A stretch of 64,000 bases of DNA from JABSQH01 sp039177505 (GCA_039177505.1 JBCDFR010000015.1:1-64000), one strand, 5' to 3'; shown: positions 1-9,317, counted from the stretch's first letter. Notes: a model not told the origin generated them from the sequence alone. Numbers and translations are program-made.

Positions 1-10
1 CCATCCAGCC

Positions 11-700
11 GTGGTCAGCAAGGTATTCGGAGTCGGAGTCAGCAAAGCAGGAACGAGCACGCTGCACTCCGCCGCAAAGGAACTCGGTCTCACGTCGGTG
101 CACTGGCAACACCCGGGACTCGCGGCCGCCGAGATCGACCGACGCATCCACGCCGCCATCGACCGCGGGGACGCACCGTTGGCCGACCTGCCGACGCTGC
201 ACGACGTCGATGCCCTCTTCGACATCGCATCTGTGCAGCGGCGCTTCGAGGCGTTCGATGCGGCGTACCCACGCAGCCGATTCATCCTGCATACCCGGCC
301 GCTCGACTCCTGGCTCGAGAGTAACGCACGGCACGCTGAGCGCAATCGTCAAAACCCGGACTACTCAGGCGACTGGACGTCGTTCGACCGCGATGTTTGG
401 GCCGAGTATTGGGTGACACAACACGAGCGAGTTCGCACCTACTTCCGCAACCGGCCGGAGGATCTCCTGGAGATCGACATCAGTGCTGGCGACGGATGGG
501 AGAAGCTTGCGCCGTTTCTCGGTCGACCCATCCCCGACACCGATTTCCCTCATGAATTCGCGGCGAGTCAGCGGACACTCCCGGGTCGCGTGCGAGCGGC
601 GATCCACGACGGTCGCTTGTTCAGCGGCCTCGAGCGACGATTCCGGAGCGTCGCCAGACTACCGCGAACCGGTCACGATCGACGGGAGGCTCCCAGGTGA
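11..700 (+). CDS. Sulfotransferase family protein
   Basis: The 229-residue product probably transfers sulfate from PAPS to a glycan or lipid. The N-terminal motif GVSKAGTSTLH (residues 8-18) fits the 5'-phosphosulfate-binding loop of sulfotransferases, and the segment around RFILHTRPLDSWL fits the 3'-phosphate-binding strand. The GTG start lies only 10 bases inside the window, so a start further upstream cannot be excluded. The stop overlaps the GTG of the next small frame in a GTGA. Placement at the head of a glycosyltransferase cluster suggests modification of a surface polysaccharide. The family is fairly clear; the acceptor is unknown. Confidence 0.8.
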   Translation: MVSKVFGVGVSKAGTSTLHSAAKELGLTSVHWQHPGLAAAEIDRRIHAAIDRGDAPLADLPTLHDVDALFDIASVQRRFEAFDAAYPRSRFILHTRPLDSWLESNARHAERNRQNPDYSGDWTSFDRDVWAEYWVTQHERVRTYFRNRPEDLLEIDISAGDGWEKLAPFLGRPIPDTDFPHEFAASQRTLPGRVRAAIHDGRLFSGLERRFRSVARLPRTGHDRREAPR

Positions 701-924
701 GAGGGCTAGCAGTCCGCCCGATCGGGCTCCCGCCGATCGTCCTACACCAGCCCGAGAGAGTCGGCTCCGCGGCCGGCGGCGACCCGCTGCGACCGGCGTC
801 GGGCCGCCGCGTCTTCGATGTGCACCACCTCACGCCCGCATCGTTGGCGAGCGAGGAACCCGTCTACCGGGCTCAATTCGACAGTATCCGCCGGATCGAT
901 CGCCAGTTGCACAACACGGCGTGA
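697..924 (+). CDS. Small hypothetical protein, translationally coupled
   Basis: This 75-codon frame is not recognised as any family. Its case rests on layout: its GTG overlaps the stop of the sulfotransferase gene (GTGA at 697), and its own stop overlaps a GTG at 921 that starts the next glycosyltransferase (GTGA). Codon choice in the second half is G/C-ending like the neighbours. No signal peptide or membrane segment is visible. It could also be the decayed tail of a former gene. Confidence 0.45.
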   Translation: MRGLAVRPIGLPPIVLHQPERVGSAAGGDPLRPASGRRVFDVHHLTPASLASEEPVYRAQFDSIRRIDRQLHNTA

Positions 925-1811
925 AGATGAGCACCCCCTCCATCGATGTGGTCATCCCTGCACACAACGCAGCGGCGACGATCGAGCGGGCGATCCGCGG
1001 CGTGCTCGAGCAGGACCTCGAGCACTTCTCACTCATCGTGGTCGACGATGGCTCGACCGACACCACCGCCGACGTCGTCACCGCCATCGGCGACCCTCGC
1101 ATCGAGCTTCACTCCACCGAACAACGCGGAGTCAGCGCGGCGCGAAATCGAGGCGTGGAGATCGGCAGCGCCGACATCATCGTGTTTCTCGACGCCGACG
1201 ATGAGCCACTGCAAGGGTGGCTTCGGTGGCTTGCAACACCGGGACTACCGTTGGTCCGCTGCGGGTACATCGCGGTCGAACCGGACGGGACGACGAAACG
1301 GATCGACGGCACCGACACCGCGCTCCTACCGGGTGCCTTTGCGGTCAGCCGCCCTCTGTTCACCCAGGTAGGCGGATACGACGAGGAGTTCACGCACTCA
1401 GAGAACACCGACCTCTGGATGCGCCTGCGAGACGTGCTCAGCCCCCAGAACACCCCCGTCGCATACATCGACCAACCACTGGCGCGCCGCTATCGGCCTG
1501 CGGCAGCAACCGCCACCAAGTACGGGCACGCGGCGCTGGTCGACGCATCGGAACGTCTGCTCACCAAGCACGGCGCGAGCATGTCAACCGAGGCGATCGC
1601 ATCACACTCAGCCGTCGCTGGCTACAACAGCTTGGCGCTCGGTCAACGCCAGCGAGCCAAGCAGCACCTCAAACGAGCGGTGCGGCTCACCCCCTATCGG
1701 TGGCGCTATCTCGTCCGGCTCGCCCAAGCGTACGTTCCCGCACATCGGGGCAAGCGCGAGGGTACGGCACCTGACTCGCCGAACCGAACGCAGAAGAACG
1801 TCCCCCGCTGA
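921..1811 (+). CDS. Glycosyltransferase family 2
   Basis: A 296-residue GT-A fold enzyme, predicted to transfer a sugar from a nucleotide-sugar donor to a growing surface glycan at the cytoplasmic face of the membrane. The nucleotide-binding start SIDVVIPAHNAA, the VVDDGSTD motif and the metal-binding FLDADDE are all present in the first 95 residues. The later GGYDEEFTHSENTDLWMRL segment fits the usual acceptor-side ED motif. The GTG at 921 overlaps the preceding stop; an ATG at 927 is the alternative. It is nearly back to back with the minus-strand gene ending at 1823. Donor and linkage cannot be told from sequence. Confidence 0.85.
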   Translation: MKMSTPSIDVVIPAHNAAATIERAIRGVLEQDLEHFSLIVVDDGSTDTTADVVTAIGDPRIELHSTEQRGVSAARNRGVEIGSADIIVFLDADDEPLQGWLRWLATPGLPLVRCGYIAVEPDGTTKRIDGTDTALLPGAFAVSRPLFTQVGGYDEEFTHSENTDLWMRLRDVLSPQNTPVAYIDQPLARRYRPAAATATKYGHAALVDASERLLTKHGASMSTEAIASHSAVAGYNSLALGQRQRAKQHLKRAVRLTPYRWRYLVRLAQAYVPAHRGKREGTAPDSPNRTQKNVPR

Positions 1812-1822
1812 ACGTATGGTGG

Positions 1823-2713
1823 CTACGGCACCACTGTCTTCCCAGTTCGCCCCCGCCAGCCATCGAGGAGACCCCTGACCCTCGGGGTGACTACATGGAT
1901 CGAACGGCTGCGCACCGCCCCGCGGAAACCTCCCGCCAGAGTCCGCGCCGTGACGAGCGCACGCGCAGGCCACCTCCCGTACCGACGGGCAATGAGCAGC
2001 TGGTTGCGCGATGAGTAGTAAGTACGCCACGACTGCGCCGACCGGTCTGCAGGTGCGCGGCGTCCGAGGCCAAGCCGTCCGTACCGATCGCGAACCGCAA
2101 GGGTCAGCTCACGTTCGATGACCACTCGGTAGCCCCGGTCTCGCAAGCGCAAGCCGAACTCAAGCTCCTCGAAGCCGAAGAAGAGCTCGGGCAAGAACCC
2201 GCCGACGTCTCGGATGGCGGCGACCCGATACAACGGCAGTTGATTACCCCCGAGGTAGTCGACATCAGTAATCCGCGTCAACTCGTCGTCGCGCAACCGC
2301 GACAACACCCCGGTCCGCCTGTCATAGCGGGATCCGGCCAAACCCACACCGGCGACATCGCTCGGTAGGTCGAAAGCGATCTCGGCAAGCCGTTCGAGCG
2401 CCGTATCGAAGGGAGGCGGGTCGTCGTCGTCGATCAGCAAGATCCAGTCGCAATCCGCCGCACGCAACAACACCTCCTGCATCCCCACGGCGATGGCGCC
2501 GGCGGGACCAGCATTGTCCGCGAGCGGCACGTACGGCACGCCAAGGTGGCCTTCGACGATCCGCCGAACGTCGTCATCGGCATCGTTGTCGATCACCACT
2601 TGTGTGTCCGGAGGCCGGGTCTGGTTCGCGAACAGTCCCAGTGTGTCGACGATCTGCTCGGGACGCCGGTACGTGACCGCCACCGCGTGGATCATCGGCA
2701 CACGTGTAGTCAC
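1823..2713 (-). CDS. Glycosyltransferase family 2, GlfT/rhamnosyltransferase-like
   Basis: A 296-residue GT2 enzyme. It opens with IHAVAVTYRRPEQIVDTL, carries DNDADDD for nucleotide binding and the acidic LLIDDDDPPP as the metal site, then FFGFEELEFGLRLRDRGYRV as the catalytic-base region. This layout matches the group holding galactofuranosyl- and rhamnosyltransferases, and it resembles the gene at 3786-4673. The GTG start at 2713 overlaps the stop of the upstream gene (GTGA), so the pair is co-translated; an ATG at 2695 is a possible internal start. The donor sugar is not determined. Confidence 0.83.
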   Translation of the reverse strand: MTTRVPMIHAVAVTYRRPEQIVDTLGLFANQTRPPDTQVVIDNDADDDVRRIVEGHLGVPYVPLADNAGPAGAIAVGMQEVLLRAADCDWILLIDDDDPPPFDTALERLAEIAFDLPSDVAGVGLAGSRYDRRTGVLSRLRDDELTRITDVDYLGGNQLPLYRVAAIRDVGGFLPELFFGFEELEFGLRLRDRGYRVVIERELTLAVRDRYGRLGLGRRAPADRSAQSWRTYYSSRNQLLIARRYGRWPARALVTARTLAGGFRGAVRSRSIHVVTPRVRGLLDGWRGRTGKTVVP

Positions 2714-3684
2714 CAGTCGACGATCGGGTCCTCGACGACTTCGTCCGATCCGACGAACTCGCGTCGCAGCATCTCGCGAAGTTGATCGTCCGACAGCGCG
2801 GCCCGCTTGGACCAGTGACGCCCGACACCACTCGGAATCTCGGCCGCCTCGAGCGCTCGAGCGCCCTCGAGATATTTTCGGCGCATCTGGTCGAAGTTCC
2901 GCACCGGCAGGTGGGCGATGCGCAGGCCAGATTCGGTCGGCTCCGGATGCGACACCTTGTGGTTTCCACCCGACAGACGAGCGAGGTAGTTGGCGCGGAA
3001 CACGACCTTGGGGAGCGCCTGAGCTGCAGAGCGACGGGTGACAAGGTCGGCGGCGGACCACGATCTGTGTTGGTCTTCGATCGCCGCGGCCGACGGCACG
3101 TACTCGAAGACGTCCGCACAGAGCACGCCATGTCTTGAGTTCAGCAAGGTGTCGCGCAGCGTCTCATCTGGTGCGCCGAAGTAGAACTCGTCGGCATCGA
3201 ACGGAACCACCCACGAGGCGCCATTGGCGGTCGCCCAACGGCTCAGCCGTGTCAACTTGAGCCCCTGGTCAAACGCCTCGACACGGTCGGACACGACGAC
3301 CACTCGACCCGAGTCCACCAAGTGATCGATCGACTGCGCAGTCCCATCAGTCGAGTTGTTGTCCGCAACGACGACGAGATCGACGCCCTGCGCGAGCAAG
3401 TGAGCAACGGTCGCGGACACGATGTCCCGCTCGTTGCGCACCATCGTGACGGCCACGATGTAGTCCGCTGACGACGTATCGAGTACCGACCGCACGACGT
3501 TCGTGAGACGTTGGCGCCGATCGACGCGATGCTCGGGCAACGTTTGATCGCGCCGCAGCTCACGGTACGGAGCCTTTACACCTTCTCGTAGCCGACCCGC
3601 AGCGGACCGCAGAGTCCACGGCAACCGGCGCCGCCACCCCACGCGCGCTCGTTGATTCGCAGCGCTCATCGCCGCGTCGGACAT
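2710..3684 (-). CDS. Glycosyltransferase, Glyco_tranf_2_4-like
   Basis: A 324-residue protein of the GT2-like group acting on unknown glycans. Visible are VTMVRNERDIVSATVAHLL, then VVADNNSTDGTA and the metal-binding VPFDADEFYFG, followed by GGNHKVSHPEP and IAHLPVRNFDQM, typical of this subfamily's C-terminal half. It is a paralogue of the gene at 9318-10316, which has the same MEADIIEATVANL...DADEF pattern. The ATG at 3684 is chosen over a start at 3717 because it leaves a simple basic N-terminus. It heads a two-gene minus-strand unit. Confidence 0.78.
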   Translation of the reverse strand: MSDAAMSAANQRARVGWRRRLPWTLRSAAGRLREGVKAPYRELRRDQTLPEHRVDRRQRLTNVVRSVLDTSSADYIVAVTMVRNERDIVSATVAHLLAQGVDLVVVADNNSTDGTAQSIDHLVDSGRVVVVSDRVEAFDQGLKLTRLSRWATANGASWVVPFDADEFYFGAPDETLRDTLLNSRHGVLCADVFEYVPSAAAIEDQHRSWSAADLVTRRSAAQALPKVVFRANYLARLSGGNHKVSHPEPTESGLRIAHLPVRNFDQMRRKYLEGARALEAAEIPSGVGRHWSKRAALSDDQLREMLRREFVGSDEVVEDPIVDW

Positions 3685-3785
3685 GACGTGGCCGTGTAGC
3701 CTCCGCTCGTGGCGCAACCAGACGGGCTCACTCGAATCACGGGGCCGAACCTACCAGCAGGTCGTCGACGCCTGCTGGAAGCTCG

Positions 3786-4673
3786 ATGAACGCGTCGCAG
3801 CAGGACCCGACCGCCTACGAGGAGGAGTCAATCGGTTCTGACGTCGTTGCAGTCGTTGTGACGTATCGCCGACCTGATCTCGTGCGCGAGACACTGGAAG
3901 CGATCGCCAATCAGACCCAGCCCCCACGTTCGGTCATCCTCGTCGACAACGACGGCGACGAGCAGCTGGAATCACTGGTTAAGGAGGGTGCGGTCGGGAT
4001 CGACATCGATTACGTCTCCACCGAGGAGAACGTGGGGTGGAGCGGCGGGTTGGCCATCGGCATGACCCGGGCGCTCGAGGCACATGGCGCCGAGTGGTTG
4101 TGGTTGCTTGACGACGACAGCCCCCCGTCGAACGAGGCGCTGCGCACAGCATCGCAGGCCGCCCGATCGACCACGAACGTCGGCGCCGTGAGCCAGCGCG
4201 GCGGCTTCGTACGCCGGGGGCGTATACGTCACGACCTACGGGCAGGCCAGGTGGATGAACTGACCCCCGCCGACTTCTTGCTCGTCGACGGCGCCCTCGT
4301 GTCGCGCACCGCCGTTGAACGAGCCGGTTTGCCGCGAGAAGACTTCTTCATCATGCTCGAAGACGTCGAGTACACGGTTCGCATCCGCGACGCTGGGTTC
4401 GATCTCTACGTCCGGCCGGCCGACGGATCCGCACATCTCTACCAGGGAAGCGGTCGCCCGTGGAGGGGGTACTACCAATCGCGAAACCACCTGCGGATCG
4501 CGATCGAACGCCGATCACCCACCTGGCTGTGGGGATGGGTCGTTCGTGAAGCTGGAATCAACGCGCACCATCTTGTTGCTCGTCGATGGTCGTCGATTGC
4601 GTTTCGGGGACGAGGGGCTCTCGACGGACTCTCGAACCGGATGGGCAAACGAGTCGATCCCTCGGCCACCTAG
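3786..4673 (+). CDS. Glycosyltransferase family 2, GlfT/rhamnosyltransferase-like
   Basis: A 295-residue GT2 enzyme with VAVVVTYRRPDLVRETL near residue 20, VDNDGDE, the acidic WLWLLDDDSPP metal site and FFIMLEDVEYTVRIRDAGF as the catalytic-base region. The pattern is the same as in the gene at 1823-2713, so the two are paralogues lying on opposite strands about 1 kb apart. The gene is followed 19 bp later by a methyltransferase gene on the same strand. Known members of this group transfer galactofuranose, rhamnose or similar deoxy sugars; the donor here is not known. Confidence 0.84.
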   Translation: MNASQQDPTAYEEESIGSDVVAVVVTYRRPDLVRETLEAIANQTQPPRSVILVDNDGDEQLESLVKEGAVGIDIDYVSTEENVGWSGGLAIGMTRALEAHGAEWLWLLDDDSPPSNEALRTASQAARSTTNVGAVSQRGGFVRRGRIRHDLRAGQVDELTPADFLLVDGALVSRTAVERAGLPREDFFIMLEDVEYTVRIRDAGFDLYVRPADGSAHLYQGSGRPWRGYYQSRNHLRIAIERRSPTWLWGWVVREAGINAHHLVARRWSSIAFRGRGALDGLSNRMGKRVDPSAT

Positions 4674-4692
4674 CCGGCCTACGGTGGCGGTG

Positions 4693-5484
4693 ATGACGGA
4701 CCCGAACCATGCAGCCCTCGCCGGCTACGACGACGAGTTCTACGACGAGATCGACCAGCCCGGCGTGCGGGCCGGAAGGATCGTCCTGCCCTTGCTCGGC
4801 CCGCTGCTCGAGGACGCCAGCGTCGTCGACGTCGGCTGTGGACGCGGGAGTTGGCTCGCGGCGGCCCGAGACTGCGGCGCTCGTTCAGTAGTTGGGCTGG
4901 ACGGCCCCCATGTCGATCTGGGCACAACTGCCCTCGCGGCAAACGAGTTCAAGGCCGTGGACCTCGAGACACCACTTCCGAGCGATCTCGGCAGGTTCGA
5001 TCTGGCGATCAGCCTCGAAGTTGCCGAGCACCTCTCGGTCACCCGCGCGCACAGCTTCGTGAGCGACCTGTGCCGGCTCTCCGAAGTCGTGCTGTTCTCC
5101 GCGGCGATCCCTGGCCAAGGGGGTCGACACCACGTCAACGAGCAGTGGCCGGGCTACTGGACGGCGCTCTTTCGTGGCGAAGGATTCCGTGCGCTCGACA
5201 TCATCCGCCCGCAGATCTGGTCCCTCGACGACGTCCCGGCCTACTACCGCCAGAACATCGTAATCTATGCCGCCTCCGAACGCGTCGCTCCATTGCTTCA
5301 GGGCGCCGAAATCGGCGTCGAGACCGGCGCACGGGACCTGGTCCACCCCGAGATTTGGCGCGAACGAATCGCGCGACGACCTCCGCCGCTGCGTCCGGGC
5401 GTGCGAACCTCGATCGGCCTCACGCTGAGCGCGCTCCGCCGAAGCGTTGAGGCACGGACCAACCGACGCCGACCGCCTACGTGA
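4693..5484 (+). CDS. Class I SAM-dependent methyltransferase
   Basis: A 263-residue methyltransferase. Motif I is VVDVGCGRGSWLAAA, giving the glycine-rich SAM-binding loop; an acidic residue follows in VVGLDGPH, and the post-motif FDLAISLEVAEHL is typical of the methyltransferase 11/23 group. Among glycosyltransferases it most likely methylates a sugar hydroxyl or a nucleotide sugar. The ATG at 4693 is chosen, with a GTG three bases earlier possible. Its 3' end overlaps the convergent gene's stop by 8 bp. The product is probably soluble, with no membrane segment. Confidence 0.82.
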   Translation: MTDPNHAALAGYDDEFYDEIDQPGVRAGRIVLPLLGPLLEDASVVDVGCGRGSWLAAARDCGARSVVGLDGPHVDLGTTALAANEFKAVDLETPLPSDLGRFDLAISLEVAEHLSVTRAHSFVSDLCRLSEVVLFSAAIPGQGGRHHVNEQWPGYWTALFRGEGFRALDIIRPQIWSLDDVPAYYRQNIVIYAASERVAPLLQGAEIGVETGARDLVHPEIWRERIARRPPPLRPGVRTSIGLTLSALRRSVEARTNRRRPPT

Positions 5485-6379
5485 CGTCGCGGCGCGACAA
5501 GCGACCGGCGGCCCGGCCGAGCGCGTAGCCCGCATGCCGCACCCACATCCCCCGCCGTCGTGCGACCACGATCGTCGGCACGCGCGTACCGAGCCACCCC
5601 CATTGGCGCAAGGTGTCGCGCCTCGAACGAGGTCGAAGGCCCGCCCGGGAGAAGTTGCGTTGGAGCAGTGGCGCATCGTGCCCGCTGTGATAACCCTGCC
5701 AGAAGACCGCTCGGTACGTAGTCCGCTGTCGGTAGCTCACTGCGGCTTCAGGCACGAAACCGAGATCGAACCCGGCCACTTGAGCGCGCCAAGAAAAGTC
5801 GACGTCCTCGGCCCGCCGATACGACTCGCAGAAGCCACCAATCGTGTCGAACGCAGTTCGCCGAACGCCGAGGTTGCAAGACGGAGCGAACGGCATGAAA
5901 CCCTCTGGCACGACGAAGCCGTCGGTTCGCCGGCCTGAGATGTTGGCGTCGATCTCGTCAGGAAGGGTGCGGTCGAAGACCAGCGGGCCCCCAGCGAGAT
6001 CGTGATCGTCGAGGCCAGCCGCCAGCGCACCGACCCAGCCCGGAGACACAATGTCGTCGGCGTCGCAGAAGAGCAGTTTCTCCGCCTCGGTGGCCGCGGC
6101 TCCTACGTTTCTTGCGTAGCTAGCGCCCGAACGTGCCGATGCGTCGACCCGGCGCACATCGAGCGCGACATCGGCATAGTCGGCGACGATGTCCGCTGTC
6201 TGGTCGGTCGAGCCGTTGTCGGCAACGATCACGTCGAACCGCTCCGACAGCGCCTGCTCGGCCAGACTGTCGAGCTGCTCGGCCAGCGTGTCGCCGGCGT
6301 TGCGCGCTGGGATCACCACAGAGACCGGCGAGGCCCGGCGTCGGGTCGCGTTCTCTGGCAGTTGACTGCTCGAAGACAC
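5477..6379 (-). CDS. Glycosyltransferase family 2
   Basis: A 300-residue GT2 enzyme: VSVVIPARNAGDTL, VIVADNGSTDQTA, ASYARNVGAA and the metal site LLFCDADDIVSPGWV, followed by a GGFCESYRRAEDVDFSWR catalytic-base segment. It closely matches the gene at 13154-14077 around the DADD site, so these look like paralogues. The start is ambiguous: GTG at 6379 is used, and a TTG at 6388 would add three residues. It is divergent from the ABC exporter gene, leaving about 77 bp for two promoters. Confidence 0.83.
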   Translation of the reverse strand: MSSSSQLPENATRRRASPVSVVIPARNAGDTLAEQLDSLAEQALSERFDVIVADNGSTDQTADIVADYADVALDVRRVDASARSGASYARNVGAAATEAEKLLFCDADDIVSPGWVGALAAGLDDHDLAGGPLVFDRTLPDEIDANISGRRTDGFVVPEGFMPFAPSCNLGVRRTAFDTIGGFCESYRRAEDVDFSWRAQVAGFDLGFVPEAAVSYRQRTTYRAVFWQGYHSGHDAPLLQRNFSRAGLRPRSRRDTLRQWGWLGTRVPTIVVARRRGMWVRHAGYALGRAAGRLSRRDVT

Positions 6380-6456
6380 CTCGCTCAACGATACTGGGTC
6401 GGTATCGAGGCGGCCGTTCTTCCCATTCGGTGGCTCAGTGGCCGTACACTGCCTCG

Positions 6457-8187
6457 GTGCTGCGAGGTCTACTCCCCCGCTATCGCTCCGAGTTCAAGCG
6501 GATCACCTTTCTAACCGTCCTCGGCACCTTCGGCGCACTCGCGGAGGTCGCCGCGCTCCTCGCCCTTGCGCCCCTCCTTCAAGCTGCGGCGGAAGGCTCC
6601 ACGAGGTACCAAGGCGATGCCGGGCCGATCAGTATCGACATCTCGATTCGCAACCTCGCGCTCATCAGTGGAGCCATGGTCGCTGCGGCGCTCGTTATCA
6701 ACGTCATTCTCACGTACTACGGCGCGCGAATCGTCGCGAACGCTTCATATCGAAAGCGCATGGAGCTGATCGGCACGTACCAGAGCGCTTCATGGGAAGC
6801 CCAGAGCGAGCAACCGCAAGCGCGTCTTGCGGCGCTTTTCAATGCGCACTGTCAGCGATACGGCGTCGGCCTCCGGCTCATTTCGACGCTCACGAATGCG
6901 GCCGTCACCGTGGCCGTGTTCGTCGTTGGCTCGATGGTCGTCAGTCTCGTCGCGACGATCGCGATCATTGTGAGCATGGGCGTGATCGCGCTCGCAATGC
7001 GCCCGATCCCCATCGCGACACGACGCGTCGAGGAGCGACTCTCAACCGTGCAGATCGAGCTGCACGAAGACGTCGTTGCCCTCGGCGGCGCGGCGCGCGA
7101 GATCAACGCCTTCGGAGCGGCCGTAGGTGCCGCAAAGCAGGCGCGCCGGCACGCCGACGACGAGCGTGGTCTGCGCGCGCGTACGGGCTTCCTTACGGGG
7201 CTCACAGCCCCGCTGTACCGGTCCGCCGGCCTACTGCTCCTGATCGGCCTGATCGTCTTCGTCGTCGAGGGTGGCCAACTCGAGGTCGCCGCCATCGGCA
7301 TCATTGTGCTCTTCTTGTACCGGAGCCTTGGTCGCGGCCAGGCTTTGGTCAACAGCTACCAGCGGCTCGCGGCAGTACCGCCATTCGTCGAAGAACTCCA
7401 ACGATCGATCGACCGCCTCCGGAGCAACCCCCGGCCCGACGGACCGGTGACGCGAAACTCGGTCACAGAGATCGCTGTCGACGACGTCACGTTCACCTAC
7501 CCGGGCGAGGCTGTACCCGCCCTGACAGAAGTCTCGTTGCGAATCGGCCATGGCGAGGTCATCGGGGTAGTCGGTCCGTCTGGTGCCGGCAAATCGACGC
7601 TTGCCGAGCTACTGCTGGCGCTCCGCGAGCCAGACACGGGACGAATCCTGTTCGACGGTATCGACGTCCGTGAGCTCTCTGCGGACAGCCGTTGCCAACT
7701 CACTGCGATCGTTTCGCAGTCCGTGCCCATCGTCCCCGGCACACTCCGCGACAACGTGCGGTTCTATCGATCCATCGAGGACGAGGTCGTTGATCATGCG
7801 CTCCAGCGGGTCGGACTGACGTCGACCGTCGCTGCACTCCCCGACGGAGGCGACACGATGCTCGGACCGGGTCAACGATCCTTGTCGGGCGGGCAGGTAC
7901 AACGCGTCGGTGTCGCCCGGGCGCTTGTCGGTTCGCCGAGTCTGGTGGTGCTCGACGAGCCGACCAGCGCGCTGGACGCATACGCCGAGAGCACGATCAC
8001 GGATCTGATCGGTGAACTTCGGCACCAAGCCGCCACGGTCGTCATTGCGCACCGATTCTCGACGCTTCGCCACTGCGATCGTGTGCTCGTGATCGTTGAG
8101 GGACGTGTGCTCGACGAAGGCCCGCTCGACGATCTGCGCCAGCGGGTTGACTACGTCGAACACGCGCTTGCAGCCGGAACGATGTAG
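6457..8187 (+). CDS. ABC exporter, fused membrane and ATPase domains (candidate glycolipid flippase)
   Basis: A 576-residue half-transporter. About 330 residues with several hydrophobic helices are followed by a nucleotide-binding domain with Walker A GPSGAGKST, signature LSGGQVQRV, Walker B LVVLDEPTSALD and the switch-histidine region VIAHRFSTL. The architecture is that of type-IV exporters such as PglK and MsbA, which flip lipid-linked glycans. No Wzx/Wzy genes are seen in the window, so this is the best candidate for moving the polyprenyl-linked glycan across the membrane; that role is inferred from context. GTG at 6457 is chosen; GTG at 6430 is an alternative. It is followed 11 bp later by a GT4 gene. 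Confidence 0.88.
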   Translation: MLRGLLPRYRSEFKRITFLTVLGTFGALAEVAALLALAPLLQAAAEGSTRYQGDAGPISIDISIRNLALISGAMVAAALVINVILTYYGARIVANASYRKRMELIGTYQSASWEAQSEQPQARLAALFNAHCQRYGVGLRLISTLTNAAVTVAVFVVGSMVVSLVATIAIIVSMGVIALAMRPIPIATRRVEERLSTVQIELHEDVVALGGAAREINAFGAAVGAAKQARRHADDERGLRARTGFLTGLTAPLYRSAGLLLLIGLIVFVVEGGQLEVAAIGIIVLFLYRSLGRGQALVNSYQRLAAVPPFVEELQRSIDRLRSNPRPDGPVTRNSVTEIAVDDVTFTYPGEAVPALTEVSLRIGHGEVIGVVGPSGAGKSTLAELLLALREPDTGRILFDGIDVRELSADSRCQLTAIVSQSVPIVPGTLRDNVRFYRSIEDEVVDHALQRVGLTSTVAALPDGGDTMLGPGQRSLSGGQVQRVGVARALVGSPSLVVLDEPTSALDAYAESTITDLIGELRHQAATVVIAHRFSTLRHCDRVLVIVEGRVLDEGPLDDLRQRVDYVEHALAAGTM

Positions 8188-8198
8188 TCATCGGCCAA

Positions 8199-9278
8199 AT
8201 GCTCACCATCCTGCAGGTCATCACAGACCGCGACCGGCGCGGGGCCCAAGTCTTCGCCACAGACCTCCACGGCGCCGTGGAGGCATCCGGCGCCGAGGTC
8301 AGCACCGTTGCGCTCGCGCCGGGTTCGCATGGCGACCAGCTCGATGTCGACACCCTCGGTCCCACCCGCCGGAGCACGACCACCCTGCGCGAACTCCGAC
8401 GACGCGCCGCCCGAGTCGACGTGGTGATCGCACACGGTTCGACGACACTGCCGATGAGCGCCCTTGCGTTGACTCGGTCGTCGACGCCGTTCGTCTACCG
8501 GCAGATCAGCGACCCCGGTTACTGGGCTGGTTCATGGAGCCGGCGCGAGCGAACCGCCCTGTTCCTGCGGCGGGCGGCGGCGGTTGTCGCTCTCTCCGAC
8601 GACACGGCGGATCTTGTGGCGCAGCACTTTCGACTCCCCCGGCAACGCATTCGAGCGATTCCCAATGCTGTCCCGGAACACGCCTTCCAACCCGCGACCG
8701 AGGAGGACCGGCGAGTTGCTCGCTCCCGTCTCGGGCTGTCGCAGCACAGCACGGTCGCTGCGTACGTCGGTGCGCTCGTCCCCGAGAAGGGCGTCGATCG
8801 AGCGATCCAAGCAGTCCGGTCCACTGACGATCTCTACCTCGTCATCGCAGGTGATGGGCCGGAGCGAGCGCGTCTGGGTGAACTCGTCCCGCCGGATCAG
8901 ACCGATCGCGTCAGATTTGTAGGCAGCGTCGACGATCCGCGTGTGGTCTACGCCGCCGCTGACTTTCTCGCTCTCCCCAGCCGAGCGGGCGACTCGATGC
9001 CCGCCGTTCTCATCGAGGCAGGCCTCTGCGGGGTACCGTCGATTTCGACCGATGTCGGCGCCATTGGTGACGTCGTGGTCGACGGGGTAACGGGCATCAT
9101 GCTCGACTCGGCAGACGATGCAGGCGTGATACGGGCGTTCGGTGCGATGACGGCGAATGCGCAACAACGCCGCGCATACGGCGATGCGGCGCTGTCCCAC
9201 TGCCGAAGCGGGTTCACGATCGAAGCGACTGCGCCGACATGGATCGACGTGTGCCAGGAGGCGGCCGACGGCGTCTGA
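8199..9278 (+). CDS. Glycosyltransferase family 4
   Basis: A 359-residue GT-B enzyme. The N-terminal Rossmann half starts MLTILQVITDRDRRGAQV; the C-terminal donor-binding half carries VAAYVGALVPEKGVDRAI, VIAGDGPERARL and the GT4 EX7E-like region SMPAVLIEAGLCGVPSIST. It probably adds a sugar with retention of anomeric configuration at the inner membrane face. It sits 11 bp after the ABC exporter gene and is probably co-transcribed with it, linking sugar addition and export. Confidence 0.86.
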   Translation: MLTILQVITDRDRRGAQVFATDLHGAVEASGAEVSTVALAPGSHGDQLDVDTLGPTRRSTTTLRELRRRAARVDVVIAHGSTTLPMSALALTRSSTPFVYRQISDPGYWAGSWSRRERTALFLRRAAAVVALSDDTADLVAQHFRLPRQRIRAIPNAVPEHAFQPATEEDRRVARSRLGLSQHSTVAAYVGALVPEKGVDRAIQAVRSTDDLYLVIAGDGPERARLGELVPPDQTDRVRFVGSVDDPRVVYAAADFLALPSRAGDSMPAVLIEAGLCGVPSISTDVGAIGDVVVDGVTGIMLDSADDAGVIRAFGAMTANAQQRRAYGDAALSHCRSGFTIEATAPTWIDVCQEAADGV

Positions 9279-9317
9279 ACACGTCCGCGCGCTGGCGCAG
9301 CGGTCGATGATGCCGCG

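Noticed and set aside
483..926. A longer N-terminus for the glycosyltransferase at 921, reaching back to 483
   Set aside because: The added part overlaps the sulfotransferase gene out of frame, shows no family motif and is arginine/proline-rich, as expected of a shadow frame in high-GC DNA.
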